The position numbers and the translations under genes were made by a program. A DNA stretch of 64,000 nucleotides from positions 1 to 64,000 of the forward strand of contig WIXG01000104.1 in NCBI GenBank assembly GCA_009869945.1. Direction: 5' to 3'. The stretch comes from Mesaphorura yosii (lineage: Eukaryota; Arthropoda; Collembola; Poduromorpha; Tullbergiidae). The notes below the pieces were generated by a model, which saw nothing but the letters and a program-made list of their open reading frames with translations, did not search any database and was not told where the DNA came from. Position 1 is the first letter of the stretch; each line of letters begins with the position of its first letter. This document shows, piece after piece, positions 23,214 to 36,688 of this stretch.

Positions 23214-26200
23214 CTATAAGTGAACAGCAATCGTGTCATCATCCCCTCGTAGTAAGTCGTAATCGGGTGGATGTGGATGTAAAGTCGCGTACGCATGCGA
23301 AAATTGTGGTGAATTCTGATTTCGCCTGGACATCGTATGCGTCTCAACTAACACTCCATCATGGACCATGCCGTCGTCAGTACCATTGGAATTGTCAAGA
23401 TCACTTGCGACTTGCATCGTCAATTCTTGCTCCTCGTACGACTTTGTCTGACTACATTTGCACAAGAACACAATTCAATTCAAATATTACTTAGCAGAAA
23501 CTGTTCACTGGCGCTGTAGCCATTTTACTTACTGGTCAATCCAAAGCGGATTATCGGTCGCCATCTCTTCCATCATTTCGGGCTGATGTCCAATTATGCT
23601 TCGTGCTATAATTGGCGTGCCTGGCATACTCGTCGAAGGCAGTGGGTACTTCAGGCCACTTACGTAGTCTTTCTCAGTCGACTCAGAACTTCTGAAAAAT
23701 GAGCGCCATTGTTGTTAATGTACTCGCGGTGCCACTTTATGGTTCCAACTTACTTTGAGCTGGTGTACATCCGGTTTAGGCAGCAACAAATTGCTAAGAT
23801 TGTTGCCAGTCCCATGCACAACAACGCAACAAGTGCAACAAGCCCTGCAAAGGCAGTGTCAAAGGATTCTCTCTTCTCTCCATCGTAGTCCTGTGGGCTG
23901 ACCGCAGGAATTGCTGAGTACAATTCAATCGGAACACCAGACTTTCGAATTCGATCGTGCGCCAAGTCTAGAGACTGTATGAATTGTGTAACTGGAACAA
24001 TCTGTGAAGTCTTTTTGTCTACTGGAGTCACAAAAATGTCGCTCCTACAAACACGAAAGCAAATGATCAAGTAACTGCCCGCATGGCATGCTAAATATTA
24101 AAATCCTTTCTTTACCACTCCTTCTTGACCTTCGCGCCCTCGCCGACGTGAGGCGTAATCTTGTTGATCAGGACTAGTCTTCCAGTGATATTTCCAAGCA
24201 GGTCAACGAGCATGTCCCTCGGGACTTCATTCGGCGGCGTTTTAATTGTAAGGATAGCTTCCTGGTTGCTTTCTACCACCCAAACTTTCACTTGAGTAGT
24301 GTCCTGATGGAAGGGTGGAATGGTTTCTTTCAAACCAAGTTTCACCATGAATCTAACGGAAAGAACTCTATTAATGAGCCACCATTGTAGAAGCGGACAG
24401 TCTAAAGCTGCTTGTTTGCTCACTTGCTGTTTCCACCACCGTACTGCCTCATGGCCGACGGAGAAATTGTTAACCTTCCCGTATTAGGATCTACCCTGAA
24501 CGGTGACGGAATCACCGATCCACCCTCTTGAAAGTCGTCCAGCAGCAAGCTTGAACTCAGAAGCGAGTACTGAATGTTTGATTGACTCGAAGGATCCACG
24601 TCTGTGCTTTCAAACGTCAGAATCTCTCGACCAGGCTCTGCGTTCCAGTTGATACCGACGAAGTACATTCTCTTCTTGAACTGACTCGCATTGTCGTTTT
24701 CGTCTGCAATTGAAGACAATAATGGCTTGATCATCATCCTGCTCAATGCGATAGGGTTCCATGGCTCTACTCGTATTATAGATTACCCAGAACTGTGACA
24801 TTCACAATCGCCAGTGACGGTTCAGAATGTACATCTTCCATCATCATCAATTCAGCAGTTTTCTGAGAATTATACAAAGGACGATTAGTCCGAACGTGAG
24901 CCAGTTGCAATCCAAAAAAGAAAACTATTATACGATACGCGGAATTAAAGAGAAATTTACATTTCCAAGCGGCGACGATGAAGCTCGAATATAGAATGCA
25001 TACGAACGGATTCTTTCGTGGTCCAAAATCGCATTGGAGAGAATGACGCCAGTTTTTACTGTTAAAATAATTCCAAATACCACTCATGAAACTGGAGATC
25101 CAGCTGGAACTCAAGGTTATACGTGGTTGTGCTTACTTTCCACTTTCAAATCGTTGTGAATATAGTGGCGGTTCGCATCGGTTGCAACCAAAAAGTAAAA
25201 CACTTGCGCATTCCACGCGTCATCGTCATCAACTGCCTTTACTTGCCCAATGAAGGTATTTTGCAGTGAATTCTCTTTAATTGAGAAATTGTAGTACTTC
25301 TCAACGAAGATTGCTTTGTGGTCATCAATGTCTGTCACCTCGATGGTAAGCATCGCAATTGTTTCGGCTGATACCGGCCTCCCGCCGTCTTTGGCCACTA
25401 CGACAAGCTGCGAGACAAAATGAGCAGTGAACAGTGGAATTAGTAAGACACGCTTCATTTGCCTGTGCAATACTTTATAAGAGCTTACGTTGTAGCGATT
25501 GATGGCTTCTCTGTCCAACGGGCTAATTTGGGTAATCTTCCCGGAATTCACCTCGATTCGAAAACTGTTTAAGGTTTCCGTCACCAAATTCTCGCCTTCC
25601 TTGAAGTAATACTGAATTCTTCCAGCCTCTCCATCGTCCGTGTCCACCGCCATGACTTGTCCAAGCACTTTGGTGTAGTTGCCGTAAGAGAAACGGGCAA
25701 TCTCTTCCAAGTCCGACTGTGCGAAATTGAAATATTACATGATTCAGACAACTCATACGGTAGAAAATCTCAAGGCGACATCAAACCTCAATTACTGGTA
25801 GAGTTGAGTTGACCCGATTTGGGAACTTGAACTCCGGCTTCCTGAAATTTCCTGGGAAGATCTGAATGTAGACTCCCGTGCGATCGAAATGGTCCGTGGA
25901 ATTTCCTGGCTTGTCGTTGACTTGAATCACGAGCCGTACTTCGCCGGTGAGTTCGTGCGCACGAGTTGCGCGAATGACTCCAGTCTTTTTATCGACCTCA
26001 AACAGCCCTACTCAGAGTGAAGAAGGTCGAGAATTGAGAGCATGCTTGATTGAACTTAATATGGACGTTGAAGATGTGGCATACCCAAATCGTTGCCGGA
26101 ATACATCTTGAAGGTGAGTTCGTCCGTTCCTTCCGAATCGCCGCCATGAGCAATTACTTTGAGGATTTCTTCCCCAGCTTGAAGCGGCGCATAAACTCTT

Positions 26201-29200
26201 GAATGATAGTTCTTCATCTTAAATCCTGGCCACATGTCGTTGATATCCCTGACATGAACTCGTATGGTGGCAAATCCGGAGTATTCTGGGTCCTTCGCTC
26301 GAACTGAAGAAATCGGAGTTATTAGTACAACGTTCACTTTCAAATATCCGAGGGGTTCCTACCTCCAAGCGTGATGTAAGCCGACTCCATGCTTTCTCTG
26401 TCCAACAATTTCTTTCCTTCTTTAGAAACAGTGACTCTACCAGCTCTATCAACTTTGAATGCAAGTGACAACTCCCCAGACTCGAGTTCGTAGGACACAA
26501 TGTCACCATCGGCATCGGTTGCGTGAACCGTGGCCACGTACGTCCCTTCCGGCGAATGTTCGTCTAACTCCGCTTCGTAAGTTGTCTACGACAAAACAAA
26601 AGCACATGAAAATGTGAAGCTAAGCGTGAAACTAACCCAATAGGTGACACACTAACTTGGTTAAATTCTGGTGCATTGTCATTTATGTTGAGCAGCGCGA
26701 GCATGATGGTTCCGGTCGCACTCAGCTGCGGCACTCCCGAATCGACAGCCACCACGGTGAAGTTCACGACCGGGTTGGTTTCGTAATCCAATCGCCCAGC
26801 GACTCGAATATCGCCGGTCTTATTGTCAATGCTGACATATTCCGCTCCTTGACCAATAAAGTAGTTGGAAATCTGGCGACCTTCGGGGTCGTCGGCTACC
26901 ATTGACAAGATTGGCATTCCTGGTGGAAGTTCCTCGTACGTCTCAATCTCAACGTCTTCAATGCGAGGCGGGTAATCGTTTACTATTTTTCAAATTGAAT
27001 GATATAAGCATGGTAAAACCTTCAAGTTTTTAAATGAGTTTCCTTCTACCACCTTCGAATATCGTCAAAAGTATCGTTCCATAACTTCTTGAACCCGGCC
27101 TCGCGAGTTCGGACGTCAAACGCACCGTCAGATTGGCAGTGGTCAGCACTTCCCGTATTAAATGATGCATTACGATAACGCTGCCGTCTTCTGTGATCGT
27201 AAACCACTGCGGAAGTCGTACACGGTCATATTAATTCAGTGTCAGGGTTCAGCTTAAAGATTAGTACTTAAAATTAAAACGAACACATTACTTACCTCTG
27301 CTAATGCAATGTCGTGGACCACTTTGTTGTCGCCGTTCCTCCCCTGCATCGGCTCAACAAACTCAAATTTGAGTTCCAAGTTATCAATGCTTGAATTGAA
27401 CGAATCCACGAAATCGGTCGAAATCCTAGCAACAACTTCTCCAATCTTTGTAGATTCCGACACTTGCACTCGTTGAATTTGCGGCGTGATTTTCGGGAGG
27501 TCGATGTACACGCTGTACACTCTGATGTGAATGATCGCCTCCGTTCTAAGCTGAGGCGTTCCTCGATCAACTGCACTGACGGACAGCTCAAACCTTTCTT
27601 TTACCAAGCTGTTCAGTTCTTTGATAAGCCTGATTTCGCCCGATTCCGAGTCGAGCTCAAAGTATCCGAAACTGCCAGAATTCAGCACGTAGTAAACTTC
27701 GCCGTTCTGGTCCAAGTCTTCGTCAGTCGCTTGCAATTGCAGCACAACTGTCCCGAGGCCCGTGTTCTCCAGCAGTTGAATGGACCTTCTGAGTGTGGAG
27801 TTAAACACTGGATTATTATTGTTAATGTCCGTTACATTCACAATCACTGTCGCGTTCGTGTGGAAGAGTCCGTCAGAAGCCCGAACAACAAACGAGTAGT
27901 TGTTTGGTGGCAACGTCTGCGAGTGAATCTCGAACTCTGATGTGCTGCCATCAATTTTGAAATATCGTGTGGCATTTGGCGGAGAAGCATCCACAATTTT
28001 GTACATCAGCAGCGCCTTCTCGTCGACGTCCTGGGCCTTGATGAAGAATCGAGGGTCGAAGTGCGCCGTGTTCTCGGGTATCACACGGTGGAATTTGTTG
28101 GTGTAAAACGGCGCATTGTCGTTCGCGTCACTTACAAGAATTTTCAGCGGAATGATGGAATGCACGAAGCCTTCTTGCTTGTAGCTGTCGCTAGCCTGCA
28201 TGCAAACACAAAATTAAATGAGGCAATTCAGTTTTTGACTATCAAAATCAGCGAATGAGCGGCTTACCATGTAAAGCAAATCGTAGGACGTTTGTGTCTC
28301 GTAATCTAAACAGCTGGACACCGTCACAATGGCGGCGCTGTTATTGACGCTGTTGGCACATTCAGCGACTGTAACCTCTCCGGTCGTGGCGTTCACTGCG
28401 AATCTGGTCGAAGAAGGAAATGTTATTAGATCTTCAACATCTAAGTCGGGTAGGGCATTCGTCGAGGTCTTACTTTTTACTTCCCGTCCCAACAATTTGG
28501 TACACCAAGCCTTGATTGCCAAATTCATTCGAGTCAGGGTCGTGTGCCGTGATCTGTCCGATTTTGGTTCCAGGGACGGCATTTTCCATCACATTCAGTA
28601 CGAAGAACTCTTTGTCAAACTTTGGCTTGTTGTCATTAAGATCCTGAACGACCAGGTAAATTGTGGCGGCGGAAAATAATTCTGGCTCTTCCACGTTTTG
28701 TGCGACCACCTGCAGAAAAGTAGCGGATGCTTGAGTTCTGCTACGAAGACCACTTCTTCGATACGAATGAAACGACAACGAAACTAACCAGAATTAAGAA
28801 TTTCCTCTCGTTAGGATTTTCATAGTCGAAGGCCTTCTTCACTCGAACTGTTGGTCGAACGCTTCCGGAGGCGAATTTAGGCTCAATGTCAAAAAGCTCC
28901 GATAAGGGACCGTCAATTCGAAGTGTAAAGTCAGCGAAGGTTCCCTGCCAATTGCAAAGTGTATTTTTAGCATATTTAGTCACAGTACTGATAGGTTCCC
29001 TCAGTTGTTTAGATTCTTTCAGTTAAAGTAGACTTACCGAGTCCTTGTCAGTTACAACCATATCCAAATCGGGCAGCGGTGTTCCGACGGGCGTGTTCTC
29101 CTCGATTTCCACCCAATACTCGAGGCTGGAGAAGAGTGGTTTCTCATCTTGAATGTCGTCAATGAGCACCTAGAGTAAGAGTACAATTTACAGGTTGTTA

Positions 29201-32200
29201 AAGTGTGCTAACCAATTCATGCTTTCCAAATTCCCTATGCATATGGAGCTCCTTACCGTAATGTTGGCAATGGTCTCAAGAATATCAACGTCAGTCTTTG
29301 CTGTTTCATCCATCCGAGGAAATTCTTGAGCCTTCACTTGCAGTGTGAGGACCGTGCCCAGAGTTTCTCGATCCAGCGGCTTGCCCGTGACCAGACGCCC
29401 AGTCTCGGCTTCCAGGAGGAATGCATCGCCAGGATCTGCATGCAATTTCGTGATTAAAAAAACAAAAGTTCTGCTAACTGGAGCTGAGTTCTAAGTTCAT
29501 ACTTGTTAACAACGTGAGCTTAACATCGCGTGGTTTTCCCAGATCCCCATCTCTTGCCTGGAGTACCATGACCAGCGTTCCAATCCGCGCATCCTCCAAC
29601 ACTCGGCCAGACATGGATCCGATGAACACCGGTGCAGTGTTTTGCACATCCTTGACCCGAATGACTACGGCAGCTCTACTTGTGTGCTCACCGTCCTATT
29701 TGTGTTTCGTAATTAAGTTGACATTAATTTCATTCCCATGTTTTGCCACGCGCAATGAACAATGAGCAACACACAAAAATTAAGAGCGCACGCGCATCTT
29801 ATTATTTTTGAAAAATTCAGTGGAAGTTCGTTATAATTGCAGTGCCGCAGTCCACCGTACAGCCAAGAGTTTGAAAATCTTCCCGTGCCATAACTTGGCG
29901 ACCTACCCAAACATAATATTGCTCTTAGCCTGCATGGATTTTAAGGTTAAGATGCCCCAAATTGATACATTGCGAAACAGCGTCGTTAATTAAAGTGCAA
30001 CGTGCAATGCGCACTGGCAGGCACGCTGAGCCACTGCGAATTGCAAAGTGCCAACTCGGCGGCTCATAAATTATTTTTGTTTTTCATGTGTATCATTCCA
30101 ACTTTGCCTTTTGCCATTTTCTTGGTTGCATATTAATAACTTCATCCCTGCTAATCATGAACCGTATCATAACCGTGCGTATTTGCAGTCGGCAGGCCCC
30201 AACGAAAGAATTAGAATTCCTTCGTCGTAAAGGAAGCGAGACATAAATCTTTAAATTACATAAATAATACAGCCAGGCCAAGTCGAGAAGGTGATAATAA
30301 CGTAGTATACGATAATTCTGATTGTTAATAAGCTCCAAACTAGTTCCATGTGCAGCGTTCCGTGAAAAATGAACAAACTCATTAATCTGATGCGAAAAAC
30401 GCGCACAATCTGACGTAAGACGACCAGAAAACGGTGCATGCTACACGTTATTGCAAATTCAAGGCGGCACAAGGGCCATGGACCCGAGTTTGGCGTGCCC
30501 TGTTTCCTGAATTCTGACGGCCAACACTGAGTTTACGATAGGGAGAACTGACAACGGTTGGCTTAACGGCGCGGCTGTCAGTGCATAAGTAGTCAAGCGC
30601 AATCTTCTTGATGTGATTGTGATTATTTCTGTGGTTATTTACTTACGGTGGCAGTCAACACGAACTGATACAATGACCTCTTGTTATAGTCTAGTTTTTC
30701 CCCAAGCCTCATGACAGCCTTCAGATGCCCTGACGTCGCTTCTTGAACGTGGATTTGAAAGACGTCGCATGCTTCTGGGGACTGTGAAGACAACAAACGA
30801 AAAGATCTTGATTAGAATCGAGATTGCACGTCAACGAAGCATTTCCTGATAATCACAGCGCATGCGCAGAACATTTTGCGGTTTATCAGTGACATAAATC
30901 CGGACATGACACGATGACATGGCTCGAATTGGTTGCCCACGCTTCACGCACGTAAATGAGGCTCATATTTTTACAAGTAAAGCATCTGATTATCATAAAC
31001 CTCATCTTGCGTGCTGCATTGTGCATTTTCACTCAAAACCGCGCTGCATTTGCACAAAAAAGCAAAAAAGGCACAAAAGAGCATTTCCATGCTTCCGTCA
31101 TACAAGTGAGCCTCAGCCCATTCAAATCCACTCAAGCTTGCAATTAGATTCACTTTACAAACACTTCATGTGTGTCTCTCTCAACAAGCAACGGATAAAG
31201 AAAGATACAATCATCTTGTCTTTAATTTGAATTTGAGTCTACGCTTTGTAGGTGAAAGAATAACATTTTGATCTCCTTGTCTTGTTAAATCGTCTTCATT
31301 CTTGCCGTCTACGTTTGGAGTTTTCTGTTCAGTGATAAAGACTCATGCTGTGATTCTGTAGCGAGGAATAATGAATGAATGAGTGAAGAAACTCATCAAA
31401 GTCATACAAATATGACGAGGTTCGGTAATTAGGCTTCACTTATAGTGACCTATATTAAAGTACCTGCTTTTTCTATACATTTCATTGCACTCTGCCTCGA
31501 GACGTTTTTATTAATATGTTTTTTGGCAACATTTGATGATTTGATCTTTCACTGACATTTTAGCCTCGCCTTGCAATAAAATCTCTAACGCAGATGACTT
31601 TTTAATGTGCGTTGAGTCGTTGAGTGCTGCGCTATTGCAAAAGATGCAATTTGGTGCCCGAGGCAAAAATTACACACGCTCACCTGTGAAGTCGATGTAC
31701 AGTTAAGCTTCAGCTGAACTCCGATCAGATCAGGATCGCTCAAGTTAATGTCCAGAATTCGAGACCCGATTTCTGTGTCCTCCATCACTTCCAGCGCCTC
31801 GTATATGCTCTGTTAAAAGAAGTCGTTTAATAAAACCTGAAGCAAGGACAACTTGAACGATAAATTAAGCCGAATTCGAACCTTATTTTCAAATTTGGGC
31901 GCATTGTCGTTCAAATCCTGCACGATGACTGAAACCGGAAGTTTCACCAAATTATTCTCTTGCCCAGGCTCGTCAACGACGTCTTCGACAGTCACGGTGA
32001 CCTTCAGCGTATTGGAAACTTCACGATCTATCGGTTTCGCAATGGTCACAATTCCCGTCACCTCGTCCACAACGAGCTTATCAGTTCCCATTATGCCATA
32101 TTTGAGTTCAGACTTTTCGGGGTCAATCCCTCGTAACGTGTAGACTGGCGTCCCGACCGGCGTGTTCTCGATGATAATGTGATTATTTAAGTCCGCTGTG

Positions 32201-33809
32201 AAATGCGGCGGAAGATTCGCTTCAGAAACTGCAAAATTAAAAGCGAACAAGCAAAATGAATGTCTGATCTTAATTAAAGTTTGCGTATCGGCATCGGCGA
32301 ATCGCATTTAAGCATGAGTGAATCGCAGAACGTAAATCGCAAAAAGCAGCAGGCAGACAGTGGCAGTTGGCAGGTAATTAGCGGATAATCGGCTCATATC
32401 AAAAATGAGATGAGATGACAGCAGAGAAGAGACTAGACGAAACACGAAATGCATCTCACAGTCGGTATAATTTTTTCATGATCGCACAGCAGCAACAGAA
32501 CAGATACAAATGATTGCTTCGTATTACGATGCGAAGAAATTCTCCATTTCGGACGCTGTAATTGAACTTGAAATGCATAAGCGAAATTTGTGGCCTGCCG
32601 CTGCTGCTGCTACATGCAGAATTTAATAGTGACACTTTTCTGCTTGAAAGAATGCAAAAATGCTTGCAAACTTATAACTGTTGTCTTTATGCGAAGATTG
32701 TGAACGTGCGAATTGTTTTTACGCTTCGGTATCTCCACTCGAGTGTATCACGCTCACGTTCACGCACGCAGTGCTTAAGCAAGTTTTCAGTTAAGATTAA
32801 AGGATTTACTCGTCTCGATCATCTCTTCTCCTTTCCCAGTTTAAGAAGTAATCAAGTGTTTCGTGTCGTAATTTAAGAAATGATGCCATCGTCATCGTCA
32901 GCAACTGTCGACCGCTGCATTTTACAGTGGTTATGGGTGAGTAGCGAATTTGGAGTATTTTTCCCTGCAAAAAAGCTGCCAATGCGAAAAATTCGAGCAT
33001 CCACGTGCAGTGGCGCTTGTATTAAATTACTTGCACCTTGCAGACTGAAATTAAACCGTGAAACCCATTTCCGCAATTATCTTCTTCTATGCTTTGGCCG
33101 AGACAGTGTAAACTTGCTAATCATGGGTGAAGGAAACCTACTTCAATGCTACTTCTTGCCGGATGAAAAGCAGGAACCAAAATTTACCGAATTTAGAAAA
33201 ACGGAATACAAAACAAATCATTAATTTTCCTCGCATCTTTGCTGCGAGCAAGGGCATTAATCAAATTCCATTCTGCACAAAGCTGATTCGATTTGCCGCT
33301 GAGTCCTTTACAGGAGGGAAGAGAAGAAGAGTCGAATTCGCACTCGCATTCGCAATGCAACAATCGAAATGTAATGCAATCGCAATTCTGTCTCTGCTTG
33401 AGTAGTAATGAGTTGAGTTGGCTCTCTTTTGAAGGTAAATAGCCTTCTCGACTATCTCGACGTACAAGTGCAAAGCAAAGCAAGGTTTGTTTACCTCCTT
33501 TCTTTCCTCGTCAACGTCATCATCGTTCAACCTGCTATATAATTTAGCCGTGAAACATTGTGTAACAAAACTCAAACTATTTATCACAGCATTTAATAAG
33601 CCGGCCGGCCGTCAGTCTCATCTTCAGTGGAAACTGCAAGCTGCCAACGTCTCGCCTTACTTAACGCTATTAAGCTATTCAGCGAAGCGATAGGATCAGC
33701 GATCAGTCCAGAAGTTGCACTGAAAGCTGCACCATTTACCTTGTACTAAGGAAGTGAGAGCAGCAATTAAGATGAGCAAATTCAGATTATTCGTCGCAAA
33801 TTCAGGCAT
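23214..33809 (-). CDS. Non-classical cadherin, about 14 EC repeats (Cad74A/Cad87A/CDH23-like)
   Basis: A cell-surface calcium-dependent adhesion protein of 1876 residues. Coding exons (high to low): 33809-33740, 32228-31882, 31809-31684, 30781-30647, 29695-29503, 29435-29257, 29169-29038, 28944-28789, 28709-28474, 28403-28268, 28195-27296, 27206-27053, 26982-26657, 26585-26363, 26303-26085, 26007-25787, 25716-25489, 25407-25137, 25058-24961, 24862-24787, 24703-24424, 24352-24116, 24044-23754, 23691-23533, 23451-23214; all phases close. Residues 1-23 look like a signal peptide (LLILIAALTSLVQ). About 14 EC repeats follow, with linkers such as DLNDNAPKF, DANDNAPFY and DENDNASQF, then a membrane-proximal non-EC module, a helix at about 1713-1735 and a tail of about 140 residues containing NPLWID. 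There is no laminin-G, EGF or catenin-binding region. In-frame ATGs at 33893 and 33938 could extend the N terminus. The exact orthologue is uncertain. The three introns between exons 1-2, 3-4 and 4-5 are 0.9-1.5 kb and hold nothing recognised. Confidence 0.9.
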
Positions 33810-36494
33810 AATTTTTAGTCGCCTCGTCCTTTTCCTCCGGGATTCTTCTGAGCTCCGGCAAAGCAGCTCGGTTTCAGTCTTGCTTTGATTCATTTTCGGT
33901 TCGCGTGAAGTGTTAATTCTTGACTTTTGGGATTTCATTGAGCTTTGTGGGAAACCACGCACAGGTTCACTGTTGTTAGCATAAAGTTCTCAGCAAATGA
34001 AGAAATTTGCATGTAGCGCCTTGAATCACATTTTACTCATTCCGTAGCACTTGTGGGAACTGCAAACTCTTGGATTCACTTTATTTCACTTGGTTTAAGT
34101 GCGCCGCAGCCTGAACAATTTCATTTTCCAACCCCAATTCAATTACAATTATACGGCTGCACGACGACAGCGAAACTTTTCATTTGTTTTATCTTGACCG
34201 GATGAATTGAATTATTATTTATTGCAGTTCGTAGTCTTGTCTTGTGTATTGTTGCGTTCGCGTTGTTTCATCAGAAATAAATACAAGTGTTCCTGATCGT
34301 TAACCCGGTTCTCAGGAGGCACACGAACAAGAATAGCAGCACACTTTGTTTTGTAACCTCAGCTTTTCATGCTGCTGCTCGCTGCTGTCGGCCGACCGAC
34401 GCGTGCAGGCGAGTGAGCGAGTAACCGATGCGTGGAAATTTTGTAATTGCAGTTAACTGACTTGAGTTGAGTTGACTTGACTGCACTGCGGCTGCACCCA
34501 AACCGTCGACGTACGAATGGCAGACATCGCTTGAGATTGTTACAATTATCGCATTGTTGAAGCACTAACTTTTCACTCTCTGTTTCAGGAACAGAATTCT
34601 AATCACACTGCACTCGGCACTCGCATATGCATGAGAATTCTAATTTGTACGAAAATAGGCACTGCACTGAAGAGATAGAACTTTCGCCTGATTAGAACTA
34701 TTCACACGCCGTCGTTTGAGATGGCGATGGCACGGCAGCCGATTTCTTCCGTTCGAATTCGAGGAGATGCGATGCAATGTTCACATTTCACAGGAATTAA
34801 GCTCAACAGCTTTATTAGCTGCGAATATCAACAATGGAGCCACAGTCACGGATGAACGGGCACTCAGCAACTCGGCAATGTTCTTGATCTGATTATTCCA
34901 GGCACGATCTCCGATTCCAGAGCAATAATGCGTGAGACATGATGCGAGCACAGACACAGGTACTCACAACTGTTGACTGCACTCAATTTGACGCACCTGT
35001 CCCGTCTAAATCAACGGAACTTTGTGGACCGGGCCCTTCCCCAAACAAGGTGCTATCGTCTTCGTCTCCGTTTCTTGTTCTTGTAGGAAATCAGCTTGTG
35101 TGCATAAACTACGAATAAGGCACTACTGCACAAATATGGAATGCGAGTCCCAGAGACTGTGACTGCGACTTTGGCTATGCTCTGACCGTACCTGTCTTGT
35201 CTTGAGGAACGATTGTTGCACACTAACTGCAAGGCAGGCAAGGACTCTGTCTCGAGTCAGGTGAAGTAACTAAGCGAAAACGAGTACGGCGGATAACGTA
35301 AGAGAATGTTGGTTATAGTGCATGATTTTTGTGCTTCAAATATGCCAGCACCTTGCTTACCTGTTTCTTACCTGCAACAATCGCATGTATGAGAAAAGTA
35401 CAAGAATGAAGGCGCGTTCTGCAGCAAGACAACTAACTGCGAGAAATATTGTTCAATTGAAAGAAAGGCCTCAAATTCACCGAGATAACAAGATTGAACG
35501 CTGTGGCATTAGAACGAATTTTTATTTCGATTTCGCATTTTTCAAAATGGAGCATTTTCTTAATTTCTATACCGGGATTAGGAGAAATTCATTCTTAGCC
35601 GAATATCAATTAAGCACAGCATCATTGCATACCGTACGAAAGTTGTCCAACAGCCGTACCAGTCGACCTTACGAAAATGTGACTATGCGAATCCAAAGAA
35701 AGAAGAAGGCAAGGTGTGCGTCCGGTCATGAACTGCACGGAACCACAACATAAGTACGGACGACTATACGAAGTGAGTACACACATGAACCTTCGTCATT
35801 GTTGCGTTACAGACCTACTGTAAAGTGTAAAGTGATTTCTTTCACCGTACGGACAAGAACTTGCGTGTGCAAAGGCTAGGCTGCGCGATGAAGCTGGCAA
35901 GCGGGCTGGTCGAGTCTAAACTAAATTATGATTGCCTTCAGCATATTTCCTCGTTTCTTACTTGTACTTGCCTTACCTTTCTTTTATTATTGTAATCGTG
36001 GGTCCAAATGCTTCCCGATTCTTGTACTACCTCATGTATGAGCTTCGTCTTCGTGATTCGGGCATGGCAGGACGAAAGATACATACAGGAATGCGCGAGT
36101 TGTACGGAAAACCGTACATTCATCGCCATCGTCATCACAGTCAATGCCGCAACCGGCCCGGCCCAACCAACTCAAGTACGAATCAAAGATTCGAAGATTC
36201 CAACGGTACATTATCATTTTTTGTTCGGGTCTTCACTTCTCTCATTTCTGCGCACGAACATGAACAGTGAATAAAATTGCCGAATTGCAAGTTGTAATCA
36301 TGCGTCATGAAAAATTTAATAAAGAAAACAACAATGCACGCCTGCGATTCATGTGAACATACGTTTTTAATGCTGCGAATGAAATCTAGTTTGCCAGATG
36401 AGAAAATGGATATTTCGGATTTCTCCAACTCCCAATGCCAAAAATACTAATAAATTACTCCAAACATTCGGCTCAAGTCTCACATCAATGGCAT
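33810..36494. other. Spacer upstream of the cadherin gene
   Basis: It contains the cadherin 5' leader and probable promoter near its left end. Further right is non-coding DNA with a GC-richer stretch at about 34370-34450, then the 3' flank of the zinc-finger gene. The plus-strand open frame at 35322-35753 (143 codons) has no recognisable domain and looks like chance. No RNA gene was recognised. Confidence 0.45.
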
Positions 36495-36505
36495 TTTATT
36501 TTATT
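36495..36505 (-). terminator. Polyadenylation signals for the C2H2 gene
   Basis: Two overlapping AATAAA hexamers on the minus strand (36500-36495 and 36505-36500), about 185-195 bases past the stop codon at 36689. Confidence 0.55.
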
Positions 36506-36688
36506 TCGTTCCGTACTCTGCATAGTAGTTACTTGATCACCTGCCATTAACACTTTCAATGATTTGCGCGTGCCACGTCAAAGTAAAAACAATGACGGCG
36601 AAAGCACGGCAAGCTCGAACTTAAATTTCTTAACGCTTGGTATTGGACAATTAATACCGATAACGCAAATAATTACATGTATGAGTTC

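Noticed and set aside
35322-35753. 143-codon plus-strand frame upstream of the cadherin
   Set aside because: Composition is unbiased and no domain is visible; likely chance.
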